Shown: positions 12,745 through 22,956 of the stretch, piece after piece
Numbering within the stretch: the stretch's first letter is position 1
Layout of the letters: every line of letters starts with the position of its first letter
From: Lunularia cruciata
Lineage: Eukaryota > Streptophyta > Marchantiopsida > Lunulariales > Lunulariaceae
NCBI GenBank assembly: GCA_948567375.1
Contig: OX419759.1
Location: 4,906,544-4,970,543, forward strand
DNA length: 64,000 nt
Direction of reading: 5' to 3'
Made by a program: the position numbers and the translations under genes
Notes under the pieces: model-generated
What the model was told of the DNA's origin: nothing
Databases searched by the model: none
What the model saw: the letters and a program-made list of their open reading frames with translations, nothing else

Positions 12745-13010
12745 TGATAGAGTATGAAAAGCTAAGCTTGATTGAAATGCCTGAAAGCCAAAATGCACAA
12801 CTAGAATCTATGTGTTCTAATCAACCACAGAAACTCATAGTTGAACCTTAACCAGCAAGAATGTTCAAGATTATCCCTCCCTGATAGGGCAGAAAAGCTA
12901 TCCTTGATTGAAATGCATACAAGTTTATACTCGTCACTAGAATCCATGTGAACTAATCAACCACAAAAACTTGCAGTAGGACTTTATCTAACAAGAATGT
13001 TCCCAAAGGT
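12745..13010. repeat. Tandem repeat of about 140 bp, two copies
   Basis: tgatag...aaaagcta...cttgattgaaatgc at 12745 recurs at 12892, with shared accagaat/actaatcaaccaca and caagaatgttc blocks. The copies differ by an 11-base indel. The repeat sits just upstream of the first AAP remnant. Confidence 0.7.
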
Positions 13011-13280
13011 ATATCTTCACTTAGACTGTATCCTCCCTGCCGTTTGTGACAAAAACAATAATTCTTTTAGGTCAAAATTATAAGACTTGAATGACTATCC
13101 GTGAAAAATTCTATTAAAATGTCATATCATGCAAAATTCTATCCTCTTGAGGCTGAATGCTCAGAAGGACTCAATCTCACGAGAACATAAACGAATCCGC
13201 GTACTATGACTTGCACATAATAGAACTAATAGCGTTCTCCGAATGTCTCAATAGGATTGGAGAATGTGATATCATCAAGA

Positions 13281-13690
13281 TGATATTCGGGAACTTATGC
13301 ATTGTAGTACACTTGTGCTCAGGTAATATACGTGTGGACTTTCATATTTGCCTGTTTCCGATACTTAAATTGCTTATGCTAAGATGTTTGTCATAAGATC
13401 TATATATTGATTAATACGAGTGAATTTAGGTGTTCCAATCTTGAAGATAGACTTTTGTGGACGCCCCAAGTTCATAGCTGGATTTTTGCCATTTTTTAAC
13501 AAGCATTGTGTGCATATCGAGGGCCTTAGGGTTCTCCCCCTTTAGTGTCTATTTCCCGTGCGGATATACATGACACGAGTTAGATTCGAGTCTGTCAGTA
13601 GGAGGTGGTGGTTATTGATGGTGCTTTGATTAGTTAACTGTACTTTGAGCGTTCCTAGATTCGGTAGTGAATATAAACAGAGCAAGTAAG
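13281..13690 (+). pseudogene. AAP pseudogene fragment, exons 5-6
   Basis: On the plus strand 13281-13324 encodes IFGNLCIVVHLC, the end of AAP exon 5 in the nearby intact gene (FGNLCIVVHLCGAFQ), and is followed by a good donor, cag|gtaata, at 13325. Between 13425 and 13690 the sequence follows exon 6 at the DNA level: gtgaatttaggtgttc, then tttagtgtctatttcccgtg and aggaggtggtggtt. It has stops and indels throughout. No upstream exons are present. It points opposite to the intact gene, so it represents an inverted AAP copy decayed to its 3' end. Confidence 0.8.
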
Positions 13691-14101
13691 AATTTTGTAA
13701 TTTCTTAATGGTCATGTTGCTTAGCTTTTGTAGGTTCTGTTTCTCATCGCTTTAAGACGGAGGTCTCTTTCTCGAAGTATTGGAGAGAATTTGTATGTAA
13801 CTGGTCCCCCCAAGTGATAGAATACAGATATCTGTACTGTGGTATCGACCTAGCTTTTCCAAATAAAGACAGGCGGTGTTTATCTCTAGAAATTTACATT
13901 TAGTGATTATGCTTGAAGTTTACATTTGATCTGAAAATTGCTTCTTCACGACAATCCAGTAACTTCTCTATACTGGACATTTGCAATGTTGAGATATTAG
14001 GGGGTTTGACTTGGGCCATTTTCGTATCCAAACAAATATATACGAGAGATCTATGGAATGTCTTGTAATTTTTATGGGATGTGATAGGAAGGTATGCGTT
14101 A

Positions 14102-14278
14102 TTTAAGGGAGATCCTTCTGTAACTCTCGAAGGATTAACAGGTCACGATTTGCCTGACCCATAAACTTTTATGGTCTAGTAGACCATTAGACCCGCCAAC
14201 TGCTGACTGACAATAAAATTGAACACTAGTTTTTTACGGGTCTATTTGTGAATATCCTTAATTCGGATCTCCCTTAAA
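14102..14278. mobile_element. Possible MITE or fold-back insertion
   Basis: The segment is bounded by inverted 14-mers, tttaagggagatcc (14102-14115) and ggatctcccttaaa (14265-14278). Inside are weaker inverted pieces, gacccataaac near 14157 and ttttacgggtc near 14233. It falls within a stretch absent from the duplicate copy at 15606-16140, so it is an insertion candidate. Target-site duplications are not clear. Confidence 0.5.
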
Positions 14279-14826
14279 TATTTATGGGATGAGCATTTCT
14301 CCCGTAAATTTCGAAAGGGAAAACTATTAAGTTACTGTATTCTCTATTTATCTCTTAGGCCGAAACGACTCTAGACAATAATTAGATACTCTAGTTTTCC
14401 AAATGCCATAATTCTACTCAATCAAATCTGACAAGTAAATTTGGTACGGTACAACAAGATACACGAAGGTCCCTGACGGTGCCAAAACAGTACAATCTTG
14501 CGCTTGACTTTGTTTTCTGCATCGCGGCAGTTGAAGGATTAGGTGGATTCTTCGAAGAAATCCATTTGTTCTGTTTGTTCTTCCAAATATCTTCTTTTGC
14601 CTGATCATATTAAGTTTTTCCATGACAATCATTTCTGTTGATTCGAATATTAAGAGAAGCTCTTGAATACAAAAACAAATCTTTGGCTGACTTCTTGTAG
14701 AAATAAAAGCTCAGTTCTAGTTTCCCAAAAGTCATTATTGTGCTTAAATTTTTTACCTCTTCTAATATGCAAAGAGCATTCCAGTTTTTCGGTTACCATT
14801 TGGGTAACCGAATAAAACTGGAACCA

Positions 14827-14957
14827 AAGAACCAAATAACTCCAAAAGCAGCATATCCAAAACGTTGGACGGAAAGATAAAATAAGCTACAAATTACATT
14901 GGTGATTAGAGCAACTATTAGCTTCGTTCTATTTTCGGCTGGTGGGCGGCTGTGACG
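14827..14957 (-). pseudogene. AAP pseudogene fragment, exon 5
   Basis: The minus strand reads RPPAENRTKLIVALITNV, then FYLSV and FGYAAFG, which matches the first half of exon 5 of the intact gene (RPPAENRTMRKVALVTNV, FGYAAFG). The expected APGNLLTGFGF continuation is missing and the frame runs into unrelated sequence. It abuts a plus-strand AAP 5' piece, so two AAP fragments meet here head to head. Confidence 0.8.
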
Positions 14958-14959
14958 GT

Positions 14960-15431
14960 GGATTTCGGCATTTGCTGCAACTCGGTAACTTCTTATATCA
15001 GAATCTGTTTTCAGTTATAGTTAATTCAAGTGTAGAATCTCTCCACTATGGTTACCTCAAGTCAATTCATCTCTGTCTTCTTCATTTACCCGCGCTTCTG
15101 CTACCTTCCAATTCTTGTATCAGTTTTTGAAATCCATCCGCTCACCCTTTCGTGGCCGTTTTGCACAGTCCAACGATCTATTTGCACTAGACGAATTAGC
15201 GTGGAAAACTTTTAAACCAGATCCTTCCTCGAAGACTGTGACCTGTCCTTTTGTGGGTGAAATATACATGAGTGATTGGTTTCTAGAGGTTGAGCAATCT
15301 CACAAATGAACAAGTTAAATGTAAAATTGGCGATGGGAAACGCTGGTGTCTTGACGGCACGATAAGATCAAATTATTCTAAATTCAATGGTGATGGACGT
15401 CCAAGACGTACCGGTATGGTACCTGTTCGAC
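14960..15431 (+). pseudogene. AAP pseudogene fragment, second-type 5' region and exon 1
   Basis: 14960-15305 matches 46100-46640 (shared ctccactatggttacctca, aaatccatc, gtggccgttttgca). A possible leader ATG is at 15306. The exon-1 signature DGRPRRTG is at 15390-15414 and is followed by a donor-like ggtatgg. The start ATG and the signature are in different frames, and a TAA lies between them, so the exon is broken. No exon 2 follows. It belongs to an AAP type whose 5' region differs from that of the intact gene. Confidence 0.7.
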
Positions 15432-15596
15432 GGTCCCCGGCCCTTCGGACCCACAAAGTATTTCGTGGTCTTTGGGCCGTCGAGAGCTTTGCATCTCCAG
15501 CCGATTATCTAAGTCTGGACCTCGGTACTTCATGGACGATGCTCGTTCGCAAACAGGGATCTCATCCAAACGTTCCCCCACCTCCCAAAGAAAAAT
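15432..15596. other. GC-rich insert of unknown origin
   Basis: This block is clearly more GC-rich than its surroundings. It includes cggtccccggcccttcgga and ctcatccaaacgttccccc. It replaces the expected AAP intron 1 and exon 2, and has no copy at the related site 46795 onward. Frames are open in several registers, but I recognise no protein. Confidence 0.45.
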
Positions 15597-16140
15597 GCAG
15601 ATTTTGTATTGTGGTGATTACCTAGCTTTTCTAAATGAAGACAGGCTTTCATGCAATGATTGTCTCCAGCAGTTTACATATGTTCTGAAAATTTCTTCTT
15701 TACAATAATCCAGTAATTTCTCTATAATGGACACTTGCAATGAAAAGATATAAAGTAACTGCAATTCTCTACTTCTCTCTTTGGCTGAGTCCTTTGTACA
15801 AATAAAAGATTCTAGACAGTAACTTGGTACTTTAGTCTTCCAAATGCCATGACTCTACTTAATCAAATCTGAGAAGTGAATTTGAAACTGTACAACAAGA
15901 TCCGAAAGGCCCTGAAAGTTCCAATCCAGTAAAATCTTGCGCTTAACTTTATTTGTATTTCTGCTTCGCGGTAGCTCGAAGGATTTGGTGGATTCTTTGA
16001 AGAATCCTATTCGTTCTGGGTATTCTTACAAATATCATCTTTGGCCCGGTCATACTAAGTGTTTTCTTGACAATGGCTTCCGTTGGTACGAATTTTGAAA
16101 CAGGTTCTTGAATCCAAATGGAAACTTATAAGTGATGGCA

Positions 16141-16410
16141 TCTTGCTTCCTGGTCTTAACTAGTAGTAGAGAAGTTTCTAATTGTGGGAGACTAACAACG
16201 CGCTGATTTGTGTTGTTCTCGTTTCCGTGGATTTCCAGTATGGGAAATTATTGCAAGGGTTGTTATTAGCATGCTTCTCACAGTAGAGCCACTGCTATCC
16301 CAACACTGGAGTGCCGGGTCACCTGCTACTAACGTCTCGATTCTCACAGGCTTGACTTCCGGGCCATTACTTTGTGTCGACTGAATACTAGACACTAGAT
16401 CCAGATTATC
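16141..16410. other. AAP 3' flank, no gene recognised
   Basis: Sequence downstream of the intact AAP gene (which is on the minus strand). It has moderate GC content and a minus-strand frame reaching 16464 that resembles nothing known to me. It may hold distal 3' untranslated sequence. Confidence 0.35.
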
Positions 16411-16658
16411 TGTGTCACAGAGATATGAAACTAAATTTTTCTTTGTTTTGGGAGTCACCTGCACTTCTTACGTACTAGTACTATCAAACCTAGGTCCATC
16501 CACTGCACTCAGAGGACAAGCTGTATTCCGGTTGCATGTCACAAAAGTATGGAACGAAATCTTTCTTTGTCTTGGGAGTTACCTCCACTTCTTACGTACT
16601 AATACTAGCAAACCTGGGTTCATCCAGAGAACTCAGAGGATACGTTGTATTCCGGTGG
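16411..16658. repeat. Tandem repeat, two 124-bp copies
   Basis: tatgaaactaaatttttctttg at 16424 recurs at 16548 with the same following blocks: ttgggag, acttcttacgtacta, actcagagga and gtattccggt. The repeat lies about 210 bases beyond the stop codon of the AAP gene, on its 3' side. Confidence 0.88.
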
Positions 16659-16871
16659 CAGACACTGAGAAAAACCATAATTGAAGTTAACAATGGTGAA
16701 ACATGATGGCAAGAAAGAAGATAAGACATGTTTCCGAAAGAAAATTATATTAAATTGGAGACAAACACAAACGAAAATTATACATTAAAACTCCACCATT
16801 GCACCCCGGAGAACATATCAACTAAACATATGTCAGTAGCTTCTCTAAGATGTGTTTCGTAGGCATTTCTG

Positions 16872-19144
16872 CTAATCAGCATTACCATCGAAAGGTACAT
16901 AATGCTTACTTGCAGCTTTTATGTCCACTGCTGAGCCTAGGAACGCGCAAAGCGAAACTAAAAGACAAGCTAGCATGAGTAACCACAAGAACCACCACCT
17001 CCAACTGAAACACTGTATCCCTACTCGTATCATGTATATACGCACGGGGAAATAGACACTTAAAGGGAAGAAGCCTAAGGCCCCCAATATGCCCATGATG
17101 CTGTTGAAAAACGGCAACAATGTCGCGATAAATGTGGTGAACCCTACAAAAACTGACCTCCATACGAGAACACCTAAATTAACTCTAACCAACCCGACAT
17201 AAGGCAAGGAGAAAGAAAAAGTCTTGACATTGCGGCCTGGTCGAAAGAAACATCCCCTAGCGTGGCCTTCAACAAAAGCGTAAAGGGGTTGTGCAAAAAC
17301 CTGAAGAAAGTTCACATAAACAAGAGTTGTTAGGTGTAAGCCCGTTGAGTTGAACAGGTGTCAGAATACATTTTGCTTGGATAACAACTTAACATAGGCG
17401 ACTTTATGAATAAGGACCTTCTAAACCAAAGAAAGTCGGACGTTACCTGAAAGGCTCCACACAGGTGTACGACGATGCATAAGTTCCCGAATACCACTAA
17501 CCGGTAAGGTTCGTAGAATCCGAAACCCGTGAGCAAGTTTCCAGGAGCTGCATTTCCAAAAGCAGCATATCCAAAACATCCCACGGACAGGTAGAATAAT
17601 GTACAAGTTACGTTGGTGACTAACGCAACCTTCCTCATCGTTCTATTTTCTGCTGGAGGCCGTCTAAGTGTATCCTGGTTTTATTGCAAAACAGAAAGAT
17701 GGTCAGTCCACTACAAAAAGTGAGCTTGTGCATAAATCAATTAGACATAAACCTCGAGAGTTTAGAAACAATTTGAACTCTAAATGAAAATATTTACTCA
17801 CTTGAATGTTGATCAAAATTATTATGAAGCCATAGGCAAAAGCAATATCGCCCATAGCCGAAAACGTTTTCCACATCTTTTCAGCATGAGAGTATTCACC
17901 CTTTTCGGGGCCGACTGGAGAACCCCCTAGAGTTCCATGAGAATGCCCGCCATGGAATGTCTTGACAATACTCAGAGCTAAACCTATGCCTGCATATGAA
18001 AAGGACATCACAGCGGCCACAACCGACAACCACCAGGCCTCTGCCAAGTTTGGGATCTGAGAGAATACGATCTGTATAAACCCAAAAATCAACATATATA
18101 TATTGCTGGACACTTTGCAGCTCGCGTTGTGTCCCTCCTCGTGGAAGCACACAGCACGTTTAACAGCCCTGCCACAAAGACACATACAGTATCTGAGATC
18201 AAGTTCCTTGAACCTGAGATGGGACGCTTTGTGAGCTGAGAGGACAATGAAAGGAAAATCTGAATCCTTACACCATGCTGGTGGCTGCTGTGATTGTATA
18301 TCCCACACAAACACCGAAAAGATTTATGTATTGAACTAGGCCGCACACAAACGTCTCCACTCGCCCTGCGAACAGATTCAAACTGCATTCCATTAATCGG
18401 ACATCACTCGGTGTTCATCCTAACCGTCTGAGAATTTCCCTCCGGTGAACGGACGAGAAAACTGTAGACAGTTCCTAGGATTGCCAGCAAAAAAATGATT
18501 AGCGATTGACACTTGAGCTTCACGTTGACGTTTAAGTGACCTCTCCCACGGTTTATAATACATATGATATCTCCAGATGGTATCTGATGCGTATACACCA
18601 ATTACATAAACTAGACGCACCTAGATATGCTTTAACAGCATCCATGTAGGTATAAAGCCTCCTTCCCGATACAGGGTCCATGTAACGATAAGAATCGGCA
18701 AGTAGAATGGATGTCAAGTATGTGATCACGGCGAAACCGAAGTTCACCAGCGGGCCAGCTATCCAGCCAAGTTGAGCAACACTCCAAGCCAAACTAAGCA
18801 CTCCAGATCCTATCACAGCCGTGATAGCGTGTGCAGAGGCTGTGAGGAACGTTCCTGCTCACAACATTGGACAGTAAGAGAAACGAACCATGTAAGTAAG
18901 TAGGAGAGGACATTGAGTTCAGATGCACGTGTTCATTGTATTCAAGAACGGGCCCTTTGGAAGTTCCACGAGTGAGATGTGTAACGATCATTGTGTCTCT
19001 CACCTCATCCGAAGATTGAGTAGACAACATACCTGAACGTCTTGGACGTCCATCATCGTCGACCTCCAGCGTGATCTCATCTTGTACGGGGTCTTGTGCT
19101 GAACTCGGAGCCAATTCTACATCTGACTTCTGTGAGTAACTCAT
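16872..19144 (-). CDS. AAP: Amino acid permease, AAP family, six exons
   Basis: This would be a plasma- or endo-membrane proton-coupled importer of neutral and acidic amino acids (AAAP superfamily). Exons, 5' to 3' on the minus strand: 19033-19144, 18621-18854, 18272-18365, 17802-18168, 17447-17674, 16872-17300. Their lengths sum to 1464 bases (487 residues plus stop), the normal AAP size, and phases 1,1,2,0,0 all join in frame. Introns have GT..AG ends. Motifs: DDDGRPRRSG at residues about 28-37; TASAHAITAVIGSGVLSLAW and AQLGWIAGP (TM1-2); ILLADSYRYMDPVSGRR and YTYMDAV; CGLVQYINLFGVCVGYTI; FSQIPNL, WWLSVVAAVMSFSYAGIGLAL; GDIAFAYGF; RPPAENRTMRK; GYAAFG, APGNLLTGFGFYEPY; LPFFNSIMGILGALGFFPLSVYFP. 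About ten or eleven membrane spans are expected. The ATG at 19144 is chosen because it is kept in the 47389 copy and (as ATG ATT) in the 62557 copy, while the upstream ATG at 19201 is not. Unusual residues: EPYRLVVFGN where family members usually read EPYWL-D-AN. Confidence 0.93.
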
Positions 19145-19480
19145 TTTACGAGATAACAGATCACTCAATGTCCTACAATCAATCACTCCTTTGCCTTTCA
19201 CCCGCCAGAAAACTTGCGCCTGTGTCTCGAGGAGAACCTGATTAATAAATTTACTACACTGATGCTGCGACTCATGTGAGCAGCCTTATAAGATCTGCAT
19301 GCTCATGGGCTCGGCTCGGCTGCAACTCATGCCTACAGCCGAGCCTCAAGTAGTCATATGTGGCGATCACCCACGTACGTCCGTCCTCCCCCGCATTGCT
19401 TCCGCTGGGTATGATATTTGGGGTGAGTAAGGACAAGCTTTCTAATGGGTGCCATCGGCGAGACATTAAATCTTTAATAA
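19145..19480 (-). promoter_or_regulatory. AAP promoter and 5' leader
   Basis: A TATA-like box, TTATAAGG on the minus strand (19285-19292), lies about 145 bases upstream of the ATG. It is kept at both other AAP 5' regions (47532-47540 and 62409-62416). Just upstream is a stem-loop with 10-base arms, ggctcggctg (19313-19322) and cagccgagcc (19336-19345), and 13 bases between; this too is present in all three loci. A cacccacgtacg segment near 19370 is also shared. The transcription start is not visible directly. Confidence 0.6.
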
Positions 19481-20530
19481 CCCGGATTTTGTGTTCTATT
19501 TCGTATCAACTTTGGAGGGAAATGTGTCGTTGCACACATACAGGATATTGGGTGCATATATCCTCGTGCACGCACTCTTGCCTGCATAAGTATACATTTG
19601 CATACATACAGGATATAGAGTGCAGATATATTGGTGCACGCACTCTTGCCTGCATAAGTATACATTCACTAGGATATAGAGTGCATATATACTGGTGCAC
19701 GCACTCTTGCCTGCATAAGTATACATTCACTGTTAGACGTGGACAAGACGCGCAGTTCAGTGCGGTTTTGTCTGAGCCATTGGGGAATTAAAGTTGAGAT
19801 GTGGACAAAGCAGACAGGATTACTCAATGTCCCGGAATCAATCACTCCTTTGCATTACACCCACCAAAAGCCTTGTCCCACTGTGCCCAGGATCTTTAGC
19901 TTTAGAAGTTTTCCATCCATGCTTATGCTGCGACTCATCTAAGCAGCCTTAGAAGTTCTCCATCATGGGCTCGGCTCGGCTGCAACTCATGCCAGCAGTC
20001 GAGCCGATAGTCATCTGAGTCCTATGTGCCAATCACCCACGTACGTACGTCCGCCTTCGCATGCCTTCTGCGGGGTGTGATATTTGGGGTGAGTTAGGAC
20101 GAGCTTTAGAATCGGAGGCATCTGTCCACCTATTCGGAGGGGAGGCAATCGGCGAAACAGTAGATCTTTTCCATTTTGTACAAGTTTTCGAGAAAAATGT
20201 GTCTTTACATACAGGATACGACGGAATGAAAACCACCAAGATGTCCTCGTCTTCATAAACCTCTGAAGAATACGCAACAACCTATTCAATATGTGAAGAG
20301 TCAGCCGAATGGTTTCTTCTTGAGTTACGTCATGGAATCCTGGTCAGTAACAACAAATAACGGTGGAATTCAAATGGGAAATGGGCAGCCTATTAATGTG
20401 TTGATTGAGTGCATATATACCGGGACATGCACATTCCAATTAATGTGTTGATTGAGTGCATATATACTGGTACATGCACATTTGCACTCTTGGTTTCACC
20501 TTATTTCCTACCGGTGGCCAGAAGATTAAA
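19163..20530. repeat. Tandem duplication of the AAP 5' region
   Basis: The segment 19163-19820 is repeated at 19822-20530. Offset landmarks are actcaatgtc at 19163 and 19822, the gggctcggctcggctgcaactcatgcc block, cacccacgtacg, and atatttggggtgag. The distal copy ends before a start codon, so the gene has a second, diverged promoter-like block upstream. The TATA-like CTTATAAG of the proximal copy reads ccttagaag in the distal copy. Confidence 0.85.
19542..19731. repeat. Minisatellite, three copies of 61-68 bp
   Basis: Copies start at 19542, 19610 and 19671, each with aggatat, gtgca-atat, then ggtgcacgcactcttgcc and tgcataagtatacat. Single or partial copies recur at 20400-20490, 43355-43420 and 47975-48010, so the unit is part of the AAP 5' region and was amplified only at this locus. 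Confidence 0.88.
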
Positions 20531-20639
20531 GGTGAGACGTGGACAAGTCAAGCGGCGCAGTTCAGAGGGGTTTTGTCTGTGCGATTGGGTATTACATTTG
20601 TAATGTGGACAAACTAGACAGGGACTAAAATAGCCGTGT

Positions 20640-21700
20640 GGAACAAGTGTGTGCATGTGTTTTAATGCTTTATATATCACACATATAGTAAATAATGCGG
20701 ACAAAATAAGAGAAATATGGAATGTTTACAAACTTGGAATCCCCGAATGTAACTAAAAAATCCACAAGTTAAAAGTAATGCACAAAACCTCCAGCGAAAA
20801 GCTTGGCTTATAATAAGGCGGGCGAACTAAAACGGAACACCTTGTTAAACCTCACTAATATAATTGAAACGACAAGTTAAACTCCTTTTCTGTTTCCAAT
20901 TACATTATAAATTTCATAGGAAATTTCTTTTGAAAGTTATAAAGTAATTGGAAACAGAAAGGAAAGGAAAAAAAAATAAAATATGGTATATAATTTTTTT
21001 TGGAATATTTAATTAAAGATATATCTTATATTAAAATAAAAATCAAAAATAATGTCTATTTCAATATTTAGTAAAAGGTAAATTTAATTAATTAAATTTT
21101 TATTATTTAGTTGATTTTGTATATTTTTTATAATTATTTATCCTTGATACATAAAAGAAATTTAAAATTTTCCTAATATATTTAGAGATTATTTTATGTT
21201 AAATTGATGAATAATAATAAAATTATATATTTTCATTCAATATATAAATTTTTGATATTTTAGTTTATTTTTGACATAAAAAAATTTAAATTTAAGTTAT
21301 TTTTAAAATAAAATTTTTTTATAATAAAAAGTTAAAATCATAAAATATATTCAAATAATGGAAAATAAGATGTGAGCCTATGTAAAAGTAAGATATTATA
21401 GATGATTTAAAGATGTTACTATTAAGAATAGGAAATAAAAATACTGAAAATGATTCATTGGGTGTGAGTTTCTGGTAGAAACATAATCTTTGGGGTCATT
21501 AAAATATACAATATATTATCTAATAAAATTATAGAGAATATAACTACTCCATAATAGAAAAATAAATATGCAAATAAAAATGACGGAGTATTACCTTAAA
21601 AAAATTTAATCTCTTTTGAAGATGTTATCTTTTCTACTATATAAAGTTTGGAATGTATTCAGTAATTTTGTGTTCGAAATATTATTTCCTTGAGTTTGCA
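20640..21700. other. Distal AAP 5' flank grading into AT-rich border
   Basis: 20640-20960 (tcacacatatagtaaataatgc, aatggaatgttt, gacaagttaaactcc) recurs inverted at 43000-43200 and 61520-61800. From 20960 the DNA is extremely AT-rich with no gene. The segment near 21361 (aagatgtgagcctatg) matches, inverted, the AT-rich borders at 42470-42500 and 61105-61135, so the three AAP loci share this border. Confidence 0.65.
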
Positions 21701-22238
21701 ACTAATAACATATTTAGGTAATTCTTGCAAGATATCTTTAGAAGTTTTAATAAAATTAATGTAAATTTTTAGCACATTGTTTTGGCATGGATATTTTGTA
21801 TGCCTCTTTTACATGATTCTCTACTCTAGTTTTACACATTGTTGCTCAAGACTCCTCCTCACTCCTCCAATTTTCCTTCTTAAATTGCTACACTCTCCCC
21901 TTTAGCCTTCTTTGAGATGCAACACTTTTTAGAAAAGGTTATGGTACTTGCTACCCCGATGACAAGAGGCATGGCTGCTTGAGATACCTGGATAGATGAT
22001 TCTACTTTGATTGTAAATATAGGTAATTCTTACTCCACTCTTGGTTAACTCTCAATTAAACCTAGAAGGCTAGTCTCTTCAAGTACTCACTTCCATAGGT
22101 ACTTCTTTCTCCACTCTTTGTCAACTCTCTATTACACCTAGAAAGCTAGTACCTTCAAGTACATGCTTCCTTGTCCCTTTAAGGGTAAGTGGATCTTGGG
22201 TATTCATTGATTGAGTACCTCCTGCAACATTTCATCTT

Positions 22239-22956
22239 GAGTTGATTGAAACGGGCACTACAACTTTCTAGTTCATTCTCAAGAAGTTAGTTGATTCTTT
22301 TTCTTCTCCTTCCCCTTAAAAATTGCACATCTAATTTGCATTAGGAGTCTTAATATGTGTATTTATAGGAAAAGAAATATATATGTCCACTACCTGGAAT
22401 TAATATGGAGCTTCAATTGATTCTTTGCCAATTCCAACTCCTTTGTCACTTGAGTGAGGTCTCCCACCAGTCTCAACAGGTAGAACTTTTAGAGCTACTT
22501 TGATAGGCTGGTAGCTTGGAGGGAGAGTCTTCAAGAGATGGTTGATCTCATATTTCTCTGTAAGGGGACACCCATCCTCCTTGACACTCTTGAAGACCTT
22601 CTGTAACTTTGACAAGTGCAAAGTAAAGTCTTCACCATCTGCAAGTTTAGTGTTCCACATCCCATCCCAGATCCTACTGGAACTTTCCAGCCTCTCAACA
22701 GAGTAAAAATTCTTGAGTTTGAGTTGATTGAAACGTGCACTACAACTTTCTAGTTCATTATCAAGAAGTTAGTTGATTCTTCTTCTTCTCCTTCCCCCTA
22801 ACAATTGCACATCTAATTTGCATTAGGAGTCTTAATATGTGTATTTATAGGAAAATAAATATATATGTCCACTACCTGGAATTAACATGGAGCTTCAATT
22901 GATTCTTTGCCAATTCCAACTCCTTTGTCACTCGAGTGAGGTCTCCCACCAGTCTC
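22239..22956. repeat. Direct repeat of 236 bp flanking a gag fragment
   Basis: 22239-22474 and 22721-22956 are near-identical and offset by 482 bases: gttgattgaaacg, attgcacatctaatttgc, tatatatgtccactacctgg, ctcccaccagtctc. Between them sits a 246-base segment absent from the homologous arms at 48540-48660 and 60560-60620. Confidence 0.88.
22475..22720 (-). pseudogene. Ty1/copia-type gag (UBN2-like) fragment
   Basis: The minus strand reads KNFYSVERLESSSRIWDGMW, then GEDFTLHLSKLQKVFKSV and NHLLKTLPPSYQPIKVAL. This follows the order of the gag domain of plant copia elements: a WD...W helix, a dynamic-loop FxxxL segment, then a LLxxLPxSY turn. It is open along the fragment but has no start or zinc knuckle. 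It lies precisely between two direct repeats, which suggests capture during the duplication that formed them. Confidence 0.6.

Larger units (their letters stand above)
13836..16140. repeat. Direct repeat flanking AAP remnants
   Basis: 13836-14690 and 15606-16140 share a long stretch. Shared landmarks include cctagctttt-c-aaat-aagacagg, caatccagtaa-ttctctata-tggaca, ttccaaatgccat and cttgcgctt-actttgttt. A third partial copy is at 45489-45740. In the first copy about 350 bases near 13985-14330 are extra. The repeats seem to be AAP flanking sequence duplicated along with gene pieces. I see no coding function in them. Confidence 0.75.

Noticed and set aside
16192-16684. Overlapping frames on both strands beyond the AAP stop codon
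   Set aside because: They cover a 124-bp tandem repeat in the 3' flank, show no domain, and do not join the AAP frame.
19474-19730. Overlapping frames with repeated YAGKSACT-type peptide
   Set aside because: They are translations of the promoter minisatellite; the period is not a multiple of three across all units and the frame is on the promoter of a real gene.
20837-21640. Possible scaffold-attachment or origin-like AT-rich region
   Set aside because: AT-richness alone is not evidence; similar AT-rich borders recur at each AAP locus as part of the duplicated segment.
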